From positions 1 to 64,000 of the forward strand of contig NZ_FNYE01000013.1 of assembly GCF_900108945.1 (NCBI RefSeq): a stretch of 64,000 nucleotides of DNA, in the 5' to 3' direction. Each line of letters begins with the position of its first letter. Positions within the stretch are counted from its first letter, which is position 1. Shown here piece by piece: positions 23,532 through 32,156 of the stretch. A program made the position numbers and the translations under genes. The DNA is from Paraburkholderia diazotrophica. GTDB taxonomy: Bacteria > Pseudomonadota > Gammaproteobacteria > Burkholderiales > Burkholderiaceae. A model generated the notes under the pieces. The model was not told where the DNA came from. It was given only the letters and a program-made list of their open reading frames with translations, and searched no databases.

Positions 23532-26500
23532 GCATCCGTCGTATGCGCGACGAGATGCGGCGAGTCCTTTTGCGCGACGTGAATCTTGCCGCCCGCCAAC
23601 GTCCGCAGCACCACGTAGAACACGGGCGTCAGCATCAGGCCGAAGAGTGTCACGCCGAGCATCCCGAAGAACACGGCCACGCCCATCGCGTGACGCATTT
23701 CGGAACCGGCCCCGCTCGACAAGACCAGCGGCACCACGCCCATGATGAACGCGATCGACGTCATCAGAATCGGACGCAGACGCATGCGGCTCGCTTCGAT
23801 GGCGGCCGCCGTCGGCGTGCGCCCGTCGTGCTCCAGTTCACGCGCAAACTCGACGATCAGAATCGCGTTCTTCGACGCAAGTCCCACCAGCACCATCAAG
23901 CCGATCTGCGTGAAGATGTTGTTGTCGCCCTGCGTGAGCCACACGCCGGCGAGCGCCGACAGCACACTCATCGGCACGATCAGGATCACCGCGAGCGGCA
24001 GCGTCAGGCTCTCGTACAGCGCGGCGAGCACGAGGAACACGAGCAGCACGCTGATCGGGAACACCCACAGCCCCGCATTGCCCGCGAGAATCTGCTGATA
24101 CGTGAGGTCGGTCCATTCGAACTTCACGCCCTTCGGCAGCACTTGCGCCGCGATGCGCTCGGCGGCCGCCTGTGCTTCGCCCGACGAGAAGCCCGGCGCC
24201 GGACCGCCGTTGATATCGGCGGCCGTATAGCCGTTGTAGCGCACGACCATTTCGGGCCCATACGTCGGCGTCACCGTCACGAGCGACGACAACGGCACCA
24301 TCTCGCCATTCACGTTGCGCGTCTTCAGTTGCAGGATGTCGTCGGCGCGTTGACGGAACGGCGCATCCGCCTGCACGCGCACCTGGTACACGCGGCCGAA
24401 GCGGTTGAAGTCGTTCACATACAGCGAGCCGAGATACACCTGCATCGTGTTGAACACATCCGTCACGGGCACGCCCAGCTGCTTCGCCTTCACGCGGTCG
24501 AGATCGACGTTCAGCTGCGGCACGTTGATCTGATAGCTGGAAAACGTCGGGCCGAGTTCAGGCGTCGCCGATGCTTTCTTGATGAACGCTTCCGTCGCCT
24601 TGTTGAGCTCCGCATAGCCGAGCGCGCCGTGGTCCTCCAGCTGCATCTTGAAGCCGCCCAGCGTACCGAGACCGAGCACGGGCGGCGGCGGGAACACGGC
24701 AACGAACGAGTCCTTGATCGCCCCATATTGCTGGTTCAATGCGCCCGCAATCGCGCCCGCCGACAGCGCCTTGCCCTTGCGATGATCGAACGGCTTGAGC
24801 GTGACGAACACGATGCCCGCGCTCGAACTGTTCGTAAAGCCGTTCACCGAAAGACCCGGGAACGCGACGGCGCTTTCCACGCCAGGCTGCTTAAGCGCGA
24901 TCGCGCTCATGTCGCGGATCACCTTTTCCGTACGGTCGAGCGATGCGCCGTTGGGCAACTGCGCGAACGCGATCAGATATTCCTTGTCCTGCGCCGGAAC
25001 GAAGCCGCCCGGCACGATGCGAGAGACGAGCACAGTCAGGCCGAGCAGCACGGCATACACGACCAGCATCGCGCCCTTGCGCTTGAGCACGCCGTTCACG
25101 CCGCGGCCATAGCTGTCCGAGCCGCGATGGAATACCTTGTTGAACGCCTTGAAAAAGCGGCCCAGCACGCGGTTCATCAGGCGCGTCAGCCAGTCTTCCT
25201 TCGCGCCGTGACCGCGCAGCAGCATCGCCGACAACGCCGGCGACAGCGTCAGCGAGTTGAACGCCGAGATCACCGTCGAAATGGCGATCGTCATCGCAAA
25301 CTGCTTGTAGAACTGACCCGTCAGGCCGCTCATGAACGCGAGCGGCACGAACACGGCAACCAGCGTGAGCGCGATTGCGATGATCGGCCCGCTCACTTCC
25401 TGCATCGCCTTATAGGTTGCATCGCGCGCACTGAGCCCGCGCTCGATGTTCCGCTCGACGTTCTCCACGACCACGATCGCATCGTCGACGACGATACCGA
25501 TCGCAAGCACCATCCCGAACAGCGACAGCGCATTGATCGAGAAGCCGAACGCGAGCAGCAGCGAGAACGTACCGACAATCGACACGGGCACCGCGATCAA
25601 CGGAATGATCGACGCGCGCCACGTTTGCAGGAACACGATCACCACGATCACGACGAGCGCGATTGCTTCGAGCAGCGTGTGCACGACGGCCTCGATACTC
25701 GAACGCACGAACTGCGTGGGGTCATAGACGATCTTGTACTCGACGCCCGCCGGGAAATCCGCGCTGAGTTCCTTCATCGTCGCGCGGACTTCGTCGGAAA
25801 TCTGCAGCGAGTTCGCGCCCGGCGACTGGTTGATCGCCATTGCAACGGCCGGCTTGTTGTCGAGCAGCGAGCGCAAGCCATATTCCGAAGCAGCAAGTTC
25901 GATGCGCGCGATATCGCGCAGATACGTGACGGCACCATCGGAGGCCGTCTTCACGACGATGTCGCCGAACTCGCCCTCCGTCCTCAGACGGCCGCGCGCA
26001 TTGACGGACAGTTGCAGCGGCGTGCCCGGCACCGAAGGCGACGCGCCGATCACGCCCGCCGCGACCTGAATGTTCTGCTCGCGAATCGCGTTGACGACTT
26101 CCATTGCCGTCAGATTGCGTTGCGCGACCTTCTGAGGATCGAGCCACACGCGCATCGAGTAGTCGCCCGCGCCCCAAAGCTGCACCTGCCCGACGCCCTT
26201 GATCCGTTCGAGACGATCCTTCACGTTGAGCAGCGCGTAGTTGCGCAGATACGTCATGTCGTAGCGGTCGTTCGGCGAGATCAGGTGCACGACCATCGTC
26301 AGCGTCGGCGAGCTCTTGATCGTCGTCACGCCGAGACGCTGCACGTCTTCCGGCAGACGCGGCAACGCCTGGTTCACGCGGTTCTGCACGAGCTGCGTCG
26401 CGAGGTCCGGGTTCGTGCCGAGCTTGAACGTGACCGTCAGCGTGAGATTGCCGTCGCTATTCGCCTGCGACTGCATGTACAGCATGTTTTCGACGCCGTT

Positions 26501-26713
26501 GATCTGCTCTTCGAGCGGCGACGCAACGGCTTCGGCGATCACCTTCGGGTTCGCGCCCGGATACTGCGCATGCACCACCACGGAAGGCGGCACCACTTCC
26601 GGGTACTCGGAGATCGGCAGCTGGAACAGCGCGATCAGACCCGCGAGCAGGATCACGACCGATAGAACACCAGCAAAGATGGGCCGGTCGATGAAGAATT
26701 TGGATATGTTCAT
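23528..26713 (-). CDS. ceoB: RND multidrug efflux pump, inner-membrane transporter
   Basis: A 1061-residue HAE1-type proton-driven drug exporter, full length for AcrB-like pumps. The N-terminus MNISKFFIDRPIFAGVLSVV is typical. The proton-relay aspartates are visible in GIVVDDAIVVVENVE (around residues 405-415) and the relay lysine in GLASKNAILIVEFARE near residue 950. Large periplasmic loops follow segments 1 and 7. The gene order (lipase-like, adaptor, pump, channel, divergent LysR) equals CeoAB-OpcM of B. cenocepacia and BpeEF-OprC of B. pseudomallei, which export chloramphenicol, trimethoprim and fluoroquinolones. Substrates here are inferred by that synteny. Confidence 0.93.
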   Translation of the reverse strand: MNISKFFIDRPIFAGVLSVVILLAGLIALFQLPISEYPEVVPPSVVVHAQYPGANPKVIAEAVASPLEEQINGVENMLYMQSQANSDGNLTLTVTFKLGTNPDLATQLVQNRVNQALPRLPEDVQRLGVTTIKSSPTLTMVVHLISPNDRYDMTYLRNYALLNVKDRLERIKGVGQVQLWGAGDYSMRVWLDPQKVAQRNLTAMEVVNAIREQNIQVAAGVIGASPSVPGTPLQLSVNARGRLRTEGEFGDIVVKTASDGAVTYLRDIARIELAASEYGLRSLLDNKPAVAMAINQSPGANSLQISDEVRATMKELSADFPAGVEYKIVYDPTQFVRSSIEAVVHTLLEAIALVVIVVIVFLQTWRASIIPLIAVPVSIVGTFSLLLAFGFSINALSLFGMVLAIGIVVDDAIVVVENVERNIERGLSARDATYKAMQEVSGPIIAIALTLVAVFVPLAFMSGLTGQFYKQFAMTIAISTVISAFNSLTLSPALSAMLLRGHGAKEDWLTRLMNRVLGRFFKAFNKVFHRGSDSYGRGVNGVLKRKGAMLVVYAVLLGLTVLVSRIVPGGFVPAQDKEYLIAFAQLPNGASLDRTEKVIRDMSAIALKQPGVESAVAFPGLSVNGFTNSSSAGIVFVTLKPFDHRKGKALSAGAIAGALNQQYGAIKDSFVAVFPPPPVLGLGTLGGFKMQLEDHGALGYAELNKATEAFIKKASATPELGPTFSSYQINVPQLNVDLDRVKAKQLGVPVTDVFNTMQVYLGSLYVNDFNRFGRVYQVRVQADAPFRQRADDILQLKTRNVNGEMVPLSSLVTVTPTYGPEMVVRYNGYTAADINGGPAPGFSSGEAQAAAERIAAQVLPKGVKFEWTDLTYQQILAGNAGLWVFPISVLLVFLVLAALYESLTLPLAVILIVPMSVLSALAGVWLTQGDNNIFTQIGLMVLVGLASKNAILIVEFARELEHDGRTPTAAAIEASRMRLRPILMTSIAFIMGVVPLVLSSGAGSEMRHAMGVAVFFGMLGVTLFGLMLTPVFYVVLRTLAGGKIHVAQKDSPHLVAHTTDA

Positions 26714-26786
26714 GTGAAGCTCTTGATGTTGTAGCGCCTACGGCTTTCTACGCATGCATCGAAGGATTGCGTCGGCTGGCCTGCGC

Positions 26787-28109
26787 TCACGACGCCTTGT
26801 GCGCCTTCGCGCGCGGCTGCGATTGCGCCTGCGTTTGCGTCGTCGATTGCGTAGTCGCTTGCGCTTGCGGTTCGGTGTGCTTCTGCTTCGTTGCGTCGAG
26901 CTGCGCGTCTTTTTCCGCCTTTGCGTCGTCGGCAATGGATGCGCTGTCCGCGTCGCCGTTGCCCATCGCCACCATGTGCGCGCGAACCTGCGCACCGGGA
27001 CGCACGCGCTGCGTGCCGTTCACGACGATGCGGTCGCCCGGCTGCAAGCCGCTCTTCACGACGCGCAGATTGCCTTGCAGATCGCCGAGCTGCACTTCGC
27101 GATATGCAACGTGCTCGTCCTTGTCGACGACGAACACGAACTTCTTGTCCTGGTCCGTGCCGACGGCGGCATCGTCGATCAGCAGCGCCGAATGCGGCTC
27201 GCTGCCGCCCACTTTCACGCGTGCATACAGACCCGGCACCAGCGAGCCGTCGCCGTTGTCGAAACGCGCGCGCACGCGGATCGTGCCCGACGACGTATCC
27301 AGCCGGTTATCGACGGATTCGATCGTGCCCTTGCGCGAGTAGCCCGTTTCGTTCGCAAGACCCAGTTCGACGGGCACCTTGCTGTCGCTCTTCACCTGGC
27401 TGATGTAGCGCAGATACGTCTGCTCGTCGGCGTCGAACTCCGCGTAGATCGGCGACACGGAGACGAGCGTCGTCAGCGGCGCGGCGTTCGCGCCCGCGTT
27501 CACGACGTTGCCGACCGTGATTTCCGCGCGCGATACGCGGCCCGCGACGGGCGCGACGATCTTCGTGTAGCCGAGATTGATCTGCGCGGCTTCGAGCGCA
27601 GCTTGCGCCGCCTTGACGTTCGCGTTCGCTTCGCGCGCGCCGTTCTGCTTCTCGTCGTAATCGCGCTTCGCAATCGCGCTATCGCCGATCAATCGCTGCG
27701 CGCGCTCCCAGTCGCTTTGCGCGTAGCCCGCGCGCGATTGCGCGGCCGCAAGCTGCGCCGCCGCGCGATCGACTTCCGCCTGGTACGGGCGCGGATCGAT
27801 CACGAACAGCACATCGCCCTTCTTCACGAGCGCGCCGTCCTGGAAGTTCACGGACACGATCGTGCCCGACACGAGCGGACGCACGTCGACTCGTTCGACG
27901 GCCTGAAGACGGCCCGAATAGGTTTGCCAGTCGGTGATGGTCTTCTGCACGACAGTGGCGACATCGACTTCGGGGACGATCGTCGGCGCGGATTGCGCAG
28001 GCGCGCGCGCGTCGACGCGAATCGCGCCGAACGTGCCGAGCCCCGCGATCACGATGACGGCCAGCGCGGCGAGCGCCAGCTTCGAACGCGAGAGAGGAAA
28101 AACAGACAT
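26787..28109 (-). CDS. ceoA: RND efflux periplasmic adaptor (membrane fusion protein)
   Basis: A 440-residue adaptor linking pump and outer-membrane channel. A single N-terminal membrane segment (about 9-29) anchors it. The lipoyl/barrel-sandwich halves (RPLVSGTIVSVNFQDGALVK and YTKIVAPVAGRVSRAEITVG) flank an alpha-helical hairpin with AAQSRAGYAQSDWERAQRLI. It matches CeoA/BpeE in context. Residues about 395-440 form an unusual tail rich in Gln, Thr, Ala and Lys (QATTQSTTQTQAQSQPRA), longer than needed for the fold. It begins 32 bp after the llpE stop and is followed by the pump gene after 73 bp. Confidence 0.92.
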   Translation of the reverse strand: MSVFPLSRSKLALAALAVIVIAGLGTFGAIRVDARAPAQSAPTIVPEVDVATVVQKTITDWQTYSGRLQAVERVDVRPLVSGTIVSVNFQDGALVKKGDVLFVIDPRPYQAEVDRAAAQLAAAQSRAGYAQSDWERAQRLIGDSAIAKRDYDEKQNGAREANANVKAAQAALEAAQINLGYTKIVAPVAGRVSRAEITVGNVVNAGANAAPLTTLVSVSPIYAEFDADEQTYLRYISQVKSDSKVPVELGLANETGYSRKGTIESVDNRLDTSSGTIRVRARFDNGDGSLVPGLYARVKVGGSEPHSALLIDDAAVGTDQDKKFVFVVDKDEHVAYREVQLGDLQGNLRVVKSGLQPGDRIVVNGTQRVRPGAQVRAHMVAMGNGDADSASIADDAKAEKDAQLDATKQKHTEPQAQATTQSTTQTQAQSQPRAKAHKAS

Positions 28110-28141
28110 GTCAGACTCCGGAATTTAGTTGAGAAGTTTGT

Positions 28142-28996
28142 TTATCGGAGTGAGCGCTCGTCGAAGCGCCACTGGAAGAATCGAACGGCCTCGAGCAGCG
28201 CCGCAGAATGATTGGCGAGCGCCGCGTGCGATACGCTCGGATAGCGCACCACCTGCGTCTGCACGCCCGCCTCGATCAGATTGCTCGCGTACTTCTCCGC
28301 TTCGACGTGCAGCACGTCGTTTTGCGCGGTCGCGATCAGCGTCGCGGGCAAGCCCTTGAGCCGCACCGATTCGAGCGGCGCCGCATACGGATGCATGCGC
28401 TGCGCCGCTTGCGGCAGATACGCGCGATAACACGCCGCGCATTCGCTCGCGGTGATGTCCGAGCTCAAGCGCTTCTCGTCGCCAAGACGCGTGAGACTCG
28501 GATCGAGCATCGGACCGAACAGCGCCTGTGCATCGATGCGCACATCGCCGCGATCGCGGCCGATGAACGCGAGGCAATTCGCAAGCGAGCCGCCCGCATC
28601 GTGACCCGCGACGCCGATCTTTTTCGTGTTGCCGCCGAATGCGCGTGCGCGTGTCTGCACCCACAGCGCCGCGCGATGCGCATCTTCGGGCGCGGCGGGA
28701 AACGGAAACTGCGGCGCGAGCGAATAGCCGACCGACACGACGAGCGCGGGCGTGTGCTGCGCGAAATAACGCGCGGCGAAATCGGCTTCTGCAAGCGAGC
28801 CGCGCACGAAACCTCCGCCGTGGAAATAAAGCAGTATCGGCAAGCCGCTTTTCGCGGCGGCCCGCCGGTAAAGGCGCAATGTGATGTCCTGCGCGTAGCC
28901 TTCTATCTGCACGTCGGTGACATCGAGCGACGCAGCGTTTTCCGCCAGGCTCGTGGCCGGCGGGACAAAGGTGTGGCGCGGGTTGAATGCATCCAT
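28142..28996 (-). CDS. llpE: LlpE-like alpha/beta hydrolase of the efflux operon
   Basis: A 284-residue hormone-sensitive-lipase-type hydrolase, the first gene of the efflux operon as in ceo/bpe loci. The oxyanion-hole motif HGGGF (59-63) is intact. The nucleophile elbow reads GHDAGG (131-136), so Asp133 sits where the family has Ser (GDSAGG); the codon is GAT. The remaining acid and base appear present as Asp227 (QND) and His257 (VSHAA). A classical Ser-esterase mechanism is therefore unlikely. It could be inactive, or use a carboxylate nucleophile. Its role in efflux operons is unknown. The ATG at 28996 lacks a clear ribosome binding site. Confidence 0.85.
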   Translation of the reverse strand: MDAFNPRHTFVPPATSLAENAASLDVTDVQIEGYAQDITLRLYRRAAAKSGLPILLYFHGGGFVRGSLAEADFAARYFAQHTPALVVSVGYSLAPQFPFPAAPEDAHRAALWVQTRARAFGGNTKKIGVAGHDAGGSLANCLAFIGRDRGDVRIDAQALFGPMLDPSLTRLGDEKRLSSDITASECAACYRAYLPQAAQRMHPYAAPLESVRLKGLPATLIATAQNDVLHVEAEKYASNLIEAGVQTQVVRYPSVSHAALANHSAALLEAVRFFQWRFDERSLR

Positions 28997-29032
28997 GTCG
29001 AACAGCGCAATGCGCGAAGCTATCGAATGGTG

Positions 29033-29090
29033 CGAATTGTGGGTCCAGCAGACTTCCAAATAAATGCCTATAATCCGGCAACACAATTCG
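29033..29090. promoter_or_regulatory. inverted repeat between llpE and the LysR gene
   Basis: CGAATTGTG (29033-29041) and CACAATTCG (29082-29090) are exact inverted copies 49 bp apart centre to centre. A perfect -10 hexamer TATAAT (29069-29074) for the LysR gene lies between them, without a clear -35. LysR proteins bind such paired sites between divergent genes, so this is the best candidate for the regulator's own operator. Confidence 0.45.
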
Positions 29091-29182
29091 GTGCACCTGA
29101 ACAATCGAAAGGCTTTATTCGGCGCGACCAGCCAACTAAAGCGGATGCTTCACCAGTGCTCCGGCTCTTTCGGAGGTTTGCA

Positions 29183-30187
29183 ATGGACCGGCTCCAGGCC
29201 ATGCAAGTGTTCACCCGGGTCGTCGACACGAACAGCTTCACCCGGGCTGCGGAAACGCTCGATCTGCCACGCGCTTCCGTCACGACGATCATCCAGAATC
29301 TCGAAGCTTTTCTCGGCACGCGCCTGTTGCACCGTACGACGCGCCGTCTGTCGCTGACGCCCGATGGCGCTGCGTATTACGAGCGCTGCGTGCGCATTCT
29401 TGCCGATGTCGAAGAGACGGAAGCGAGTTTTCAGAGCGGCAATAAAAAGCCGAGTGGCAAGCTACGCATCGATATGCCGGGATCGATCGGACGTTTGCTC
29501 GTCATTCCCGCATTGTGCGAATTCCACACGAAGTACCCGGATATCGATCTGCAACTCGGCCTGTCCGATCGCCCTGTCGATCTCTTGCAGGAAGGCGTCG
29601 ATTGCGTGGTGCGCGTCGGCGCGCTGCAGGATTCGTCTTTGGTCGCACGGCGAATAGGGTTATTCGAAGGCGTGTCGTGCGCGGCGCCGGCGTATGTCGA
29701 GCGCGCGGGCACTCCGCAGACGCTCGAAGATCTCGAACACCACAAGGCCGTCAATTATTTTTCGAGCCGCACGGGCCGCATTATGGACTGGTCGTTTCTC
29801 GTCGACGGCAAGGAAATCGAAGTGAAAATGAAGGGCATGGTGTCCGTGAATGATGCGGATGCTTATGTGACGTGCGGCCTCGAAGGCTTCGGTCTGATCC
29901 AGCCGCCGCTCTTCATGGTGCTGCCGCATCTGCGCTCGGGGCAGCTGGTCGAAGTGCTGCCCGATCTGAAACCGCTGCCGATGCCGATTTCCGTCGTGTA
30001 TCCGCATAGCCGGCATCTGTCGTCGAAGGTGCGTGTATTCGTCGACTGGATTGCGGAGCTGTTCGACCGCTGTCCGCTGTTGAGCGGCCGTGCGAGCCTC
30101 GACAAGACCTGTTCGCAGCGCACGTTCGAGCAGAAAGAGTCCGCACCGGATATCAAAACACCCGTCATGTCGGAGTGGGTCGCGTAG
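29183..30187 (+). CDS. ceoR: LysR-family regulator of the efflux operon (CeoR/BpeT type)
   Basis: A 334-residue LysR-type regulator. The winged HTH is residues 1-60 (MDRLQAMQVFTRVVDTNSFT, then RASVTTIIQNLEAFLGTRLL). The effector domain (about 90-295) includes SGKLRIDMPGSIGRLLVIPA. A C-terminal extension of about 35 residues (from ASLDKTCSQRTFEQ) goes beyond the usual LysR end, as in BpeT. GGAGG six bases before the ATG fixes the start. It is transcribed away from llpE-ceoAB-opcM, the arrangement of BpeT/CeoR, which activate their efflux operons. Activation here is inferred from that synteny. Confidence 0.88.
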   Translation: MDRLQAMQVFTRVVDTNSFTRAAETLDLPRASVTTIIQNLEAFLGTRLLHRTTRRLSLTPDGAAYYERCVRILADVEETEASFQSGNKKPSGKLRIDMPGSIGRLLVIPALCEFHTKYPDIDLQLGLSDRPVDLLQEGVDCVVRVGALQDSSLVARRIGLFEGVSCAAPAYVERAGTPQTLEDLEHHKAVNYFSSRTGRIMDWSFLVDGKEIEVKMKGMVSVNDADAYVTCGLEGFGLIQPPLFMVLPHLRSGQLVEVLPDLKPLPMPISVVYPHSRHLSSKVRVFVDWIAELFDRCPLLSGRASLDKTCSQRTFEQKESAPDIKTPVMSEWVA

Positions 30188-30358
30188 TGCGCGCGGCCTT
30201 TGTCTAAAAGGACGATCGCGGCTTTGCGCCGCGATTGTTCCGGAATCACGACAATTCATTTCACGAAAGTCGGGTTTATCGCTCGGACGTCAAAGCCTAC
30301 ATTCCACCCTGTCGCGGCGCCGATCGAGGCGCGGCAATTGAACCGATAGGAGTGGATC

Positions 30359-30670
30359 ATGAAGCGCAATCTACTGGCAGGTCTTGTTCTCTCGCTGCTC
30401 GTCAGCGCACCGGCATTCGCTCAAGGCGGTGGCGGCATCGGCCGCGCGGGTTCGTACAACGATCAGTGGTGGCAGCATTCGGAAAGCGCATCGGCGCAGA
30501 AGTCGCGCGCTGAAGTGCGTGCCGAAGTCGCCGACGCGTATCGCGACGGCACGCTGCCTTCACTGAACAAGACCTCGTATCCGGAACAAGGCCTCGTTGG
30601 CCGCACGCAAGCGGAGCGTCTCGCCGTGCAGAGCGACGAGCGCAGCGTGCGCGTCGCTCGCGGTCAATAA
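30359..30670 (+). CDS. DUF4148 secreted protein
   Basis: A 103-residue exported protein with a signal peptide (MKRNLLAGLVLSLLVSAPAF, cleavage after AFA). The mature part carries the DUF4148-like pattern AEVRAEVADAYRDGTLPSLN, then YPEQGLVGRTQAER. DUF4148 proteins are abundant in Burkholderiaceae; their function is not known. AGGAG precedes the ATG. The segment rich in Gly just after cleavage (QGGGGIGRAGS) is likely flexible. Confidence 0.85.
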   Translation: MKRNLLAGLVLSLLVSAPAFAQGGGGIGRAGSYNDQWWQHSESASAQKSRAEVRAEVADAYRDGTLPSLNKTSYPEQGLVGRTQAERLAVQSDERSVRVARGQ

Positions 30671-30703
30671 GCCCGATCTTCGTTTCAATCGCAGGAGCCG
30701 ATC

Positions 30704-30772
30704 ATGAGCCCGTCAGAACTCGATGACTGGAGCACGGACATTCCCGTGTGGACGCCTTATCGCACGCATTGA
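30704..30772 (+). CDS. possible 22-residue small protein
   Basis: A short frame with a textbook ribosome binding site (CAGGAGCCGATC before the ATG), 33 bp after the DUF4148 gene. The peptide begins MSPSELDDWSTD and ends YRTH. It is acidic, with two Trp residues and no signal or membrane segment. It may be a real micro-protein co-transcribed with the DUF4148 gene, or the remnant of a longer gene. Nothing in it is recognised. Confidence 0.35.
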   Translation: MSPSELDDWSTDIPVWTPYRTH

Positions 30773-30795
30773 GTTGCACCGTGTGTGCGCAATGA

Positions 30796-30871
30796 GTGCA
30801 CGCCAGGCGTGCACAAAAGCACTGCGCAATAGCAAAGCGCTCAATCGCTTTTATACGATTGAGCGCTTTGC
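30796..30871. terminator. two adjacent strong hairpins between convergent genes
   Basis: GTGCACGCC/GGCGTGCAC with a single-base loop (30796-30814) is followed by a perfect 16-bp stem (30832-30847 with 30856-30871; arms begin GCAAAGCGCTC). They separate the DUF4148 locus from the nucleoside permease gene that ends at 30909. U-tracts are poor, so termination efficiency is uncertain. Confidence 0.6.
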
Positions 30872-30908
30872 ACTTCCAGATACGGATTTGATGTCTCGCG
30901 TTTTAGCG

Positions 30909-31979
30909 CTAGCGTTGCGGCACGCCATCGCGCCATTCGCTCCAATGCGAAACGATATCCTGCACAAGCGGATTGCCCGCGCGATAGAGGTTCTCGAGTG
31001 CAATGTTGAAGCCGCCTTGCGCAGCGTAGTTGAGCAGATTGTCCGCGCTCGTCTGGCCATCGTACGGACGATCGAAATCCGAGCCCGCGCGCAACACGGC
31101 CACGCGATTCAGATCGACACGATGCGCGCTCGCCGCGCGTTTCAGTGCTTCATACGTTGCGTTGTCTTCCTGCTGCGTCGTGCAGTAGACACCTTTGCCG
31201 TCCGTGAGAATCTTCGTCCATTCGCGCGCGCGTTCGCCTAGTTTCGTGCCGGACCACCACGTATCGCCCGCAAGCGTATCGCACTGAATGACAGTGGGCG
31301 GACGATTGGCGGGCGCGTAATTGTATTTGGCGCGCGCCGCCTGTGCTTGCGGATTGTCCGAAAGCACCACGCTACGCGACAGCGCAAAAGCCGTATCGGC
31401 GAGTCTGGTATTCAGCTGGAACACTTCCGTTCTGTAGTCGAGCGGCGGCTTGTCTGTCGGGCTTTTCGTGTTGATGCCGAGATAACCCGTATTCCAGCCG
31501 GAAGGAATTTCGCGGCCGTCTATTTCCCATTGAATGCCGAAATCGACAAGGTATTTGGCCCATGCCGCCGAGCCGACCGTGCCTTGAACCGGATCGATAC
31601 CCGCAATGCCCGCGACCATGAAATACGTGTGCCGCAAATCGAAACGCGATGAGAACGCGAGCGCCATCGTCGAAGCAGCAGCATTCGCGTGACCCATGCC
31701 CGTCGTCATCACGCAGATGTCCTGCCTGTTGCAATGAATGGCGGGATAGTCGGGCGAGAGACCCGCAACGGAAATGTCTTGCCACGGGCCCAGCTTGTCG
31801 AGCCACACTTGCCCTTCCGGCCCGAACATCGAAATGATCATCACCTTGACGTGACGGCCTTTCGACTCGCCATTGCCTTGAGCGAAGCCGTCGTCATCCT
31901 GCGCGTTCGCGAGCGGCGAAATGGCCGAGCATGCGGCCAATGCCAATACGGTTAAAGCTCCAGCCGTGCGAGTCACCAT
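30909..31979 (-). CDS. purine nucleoside permease (NUP family)
   Basis: A 356-residue exported protein of the NUP family, named for a fungal nucleoside permease but related in fold to nucleoside phosphorylases. The N-terminus carries a signal with a lipobox-like LALAAC, so it may be a lipoprotein. The core motifs MFGPEGQVWLDKL, CVMTTGMGHANAAAS and VAGIAGIDPVQGTVGSAAWA are visible. The ATG at 31979 has GAAGGA at proper distance. Function in bacteria is poorly known; nucleoside binding or cleavage in the cell envelope is plausible. It is a single-gene unit with an AT-rich region upstream. Confidence 0.82.
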   Translation of the reverse strand: MVTRTAGALTVLALAACSAISPLANAQDDDGFAQGNGESKGRHVKVMIISMFGPEGQVWLDKLGPWQDISVAGLSPDYPAIHCNRQDICVMTTGMGHANAAASTMALAFSSRFDLRHTYFMVAGIAGIDPVQGTVGSAAWAKYLVDFGIQWEIDGREIPSGWNTGYLGINTKSPTDKPPLDYRTEVFQLNTRLADTAFALSRSVVLSDNPQAQAARAKYNYAPANRPPTVIQCDTLAGDTWWSGTKLGERAREWTKILTDGKGVYCTTQQEDNATYEALKRAASAHRVDLNRVAVLRAGSDFDRPYDGQTSADNLLNYAAQGGFNIALENLYRAGNPLVQDIVSHWSEWRDGVPQR

Positions 31980-32156
31980 GACAAGTCCTTCTTTTGTGCG
32001 TATTCGTCGATTGGGAATGGAATGCATGCCCTCGCGGAGAAGGGCGGAGCTAAGTATAGAAGGCATTCAATTGTTTTCCATTAACCAATTTCCGAATTAG
32101 CGAATTGAATAGCTATTACGCATAAAAGAAAGGCAAATATAAAGAACCAAAGAGTT

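Noticed and set aside
23387..26665. A 1092-codon frame on the plus strand opposite the RND pump gene
   Set aside because: Same cause: codon bias of the real minus-strand gene. Its translation is Arg/His/Glu-rich without recognisable motifs.
28142..28996. Treating the llpE-like gene as a pseudogene because of the missing Ser
   Set aside because: The frame is full length, all other motifs are intact and it sits in a well-kept operon. A functional change is more likely than decay.
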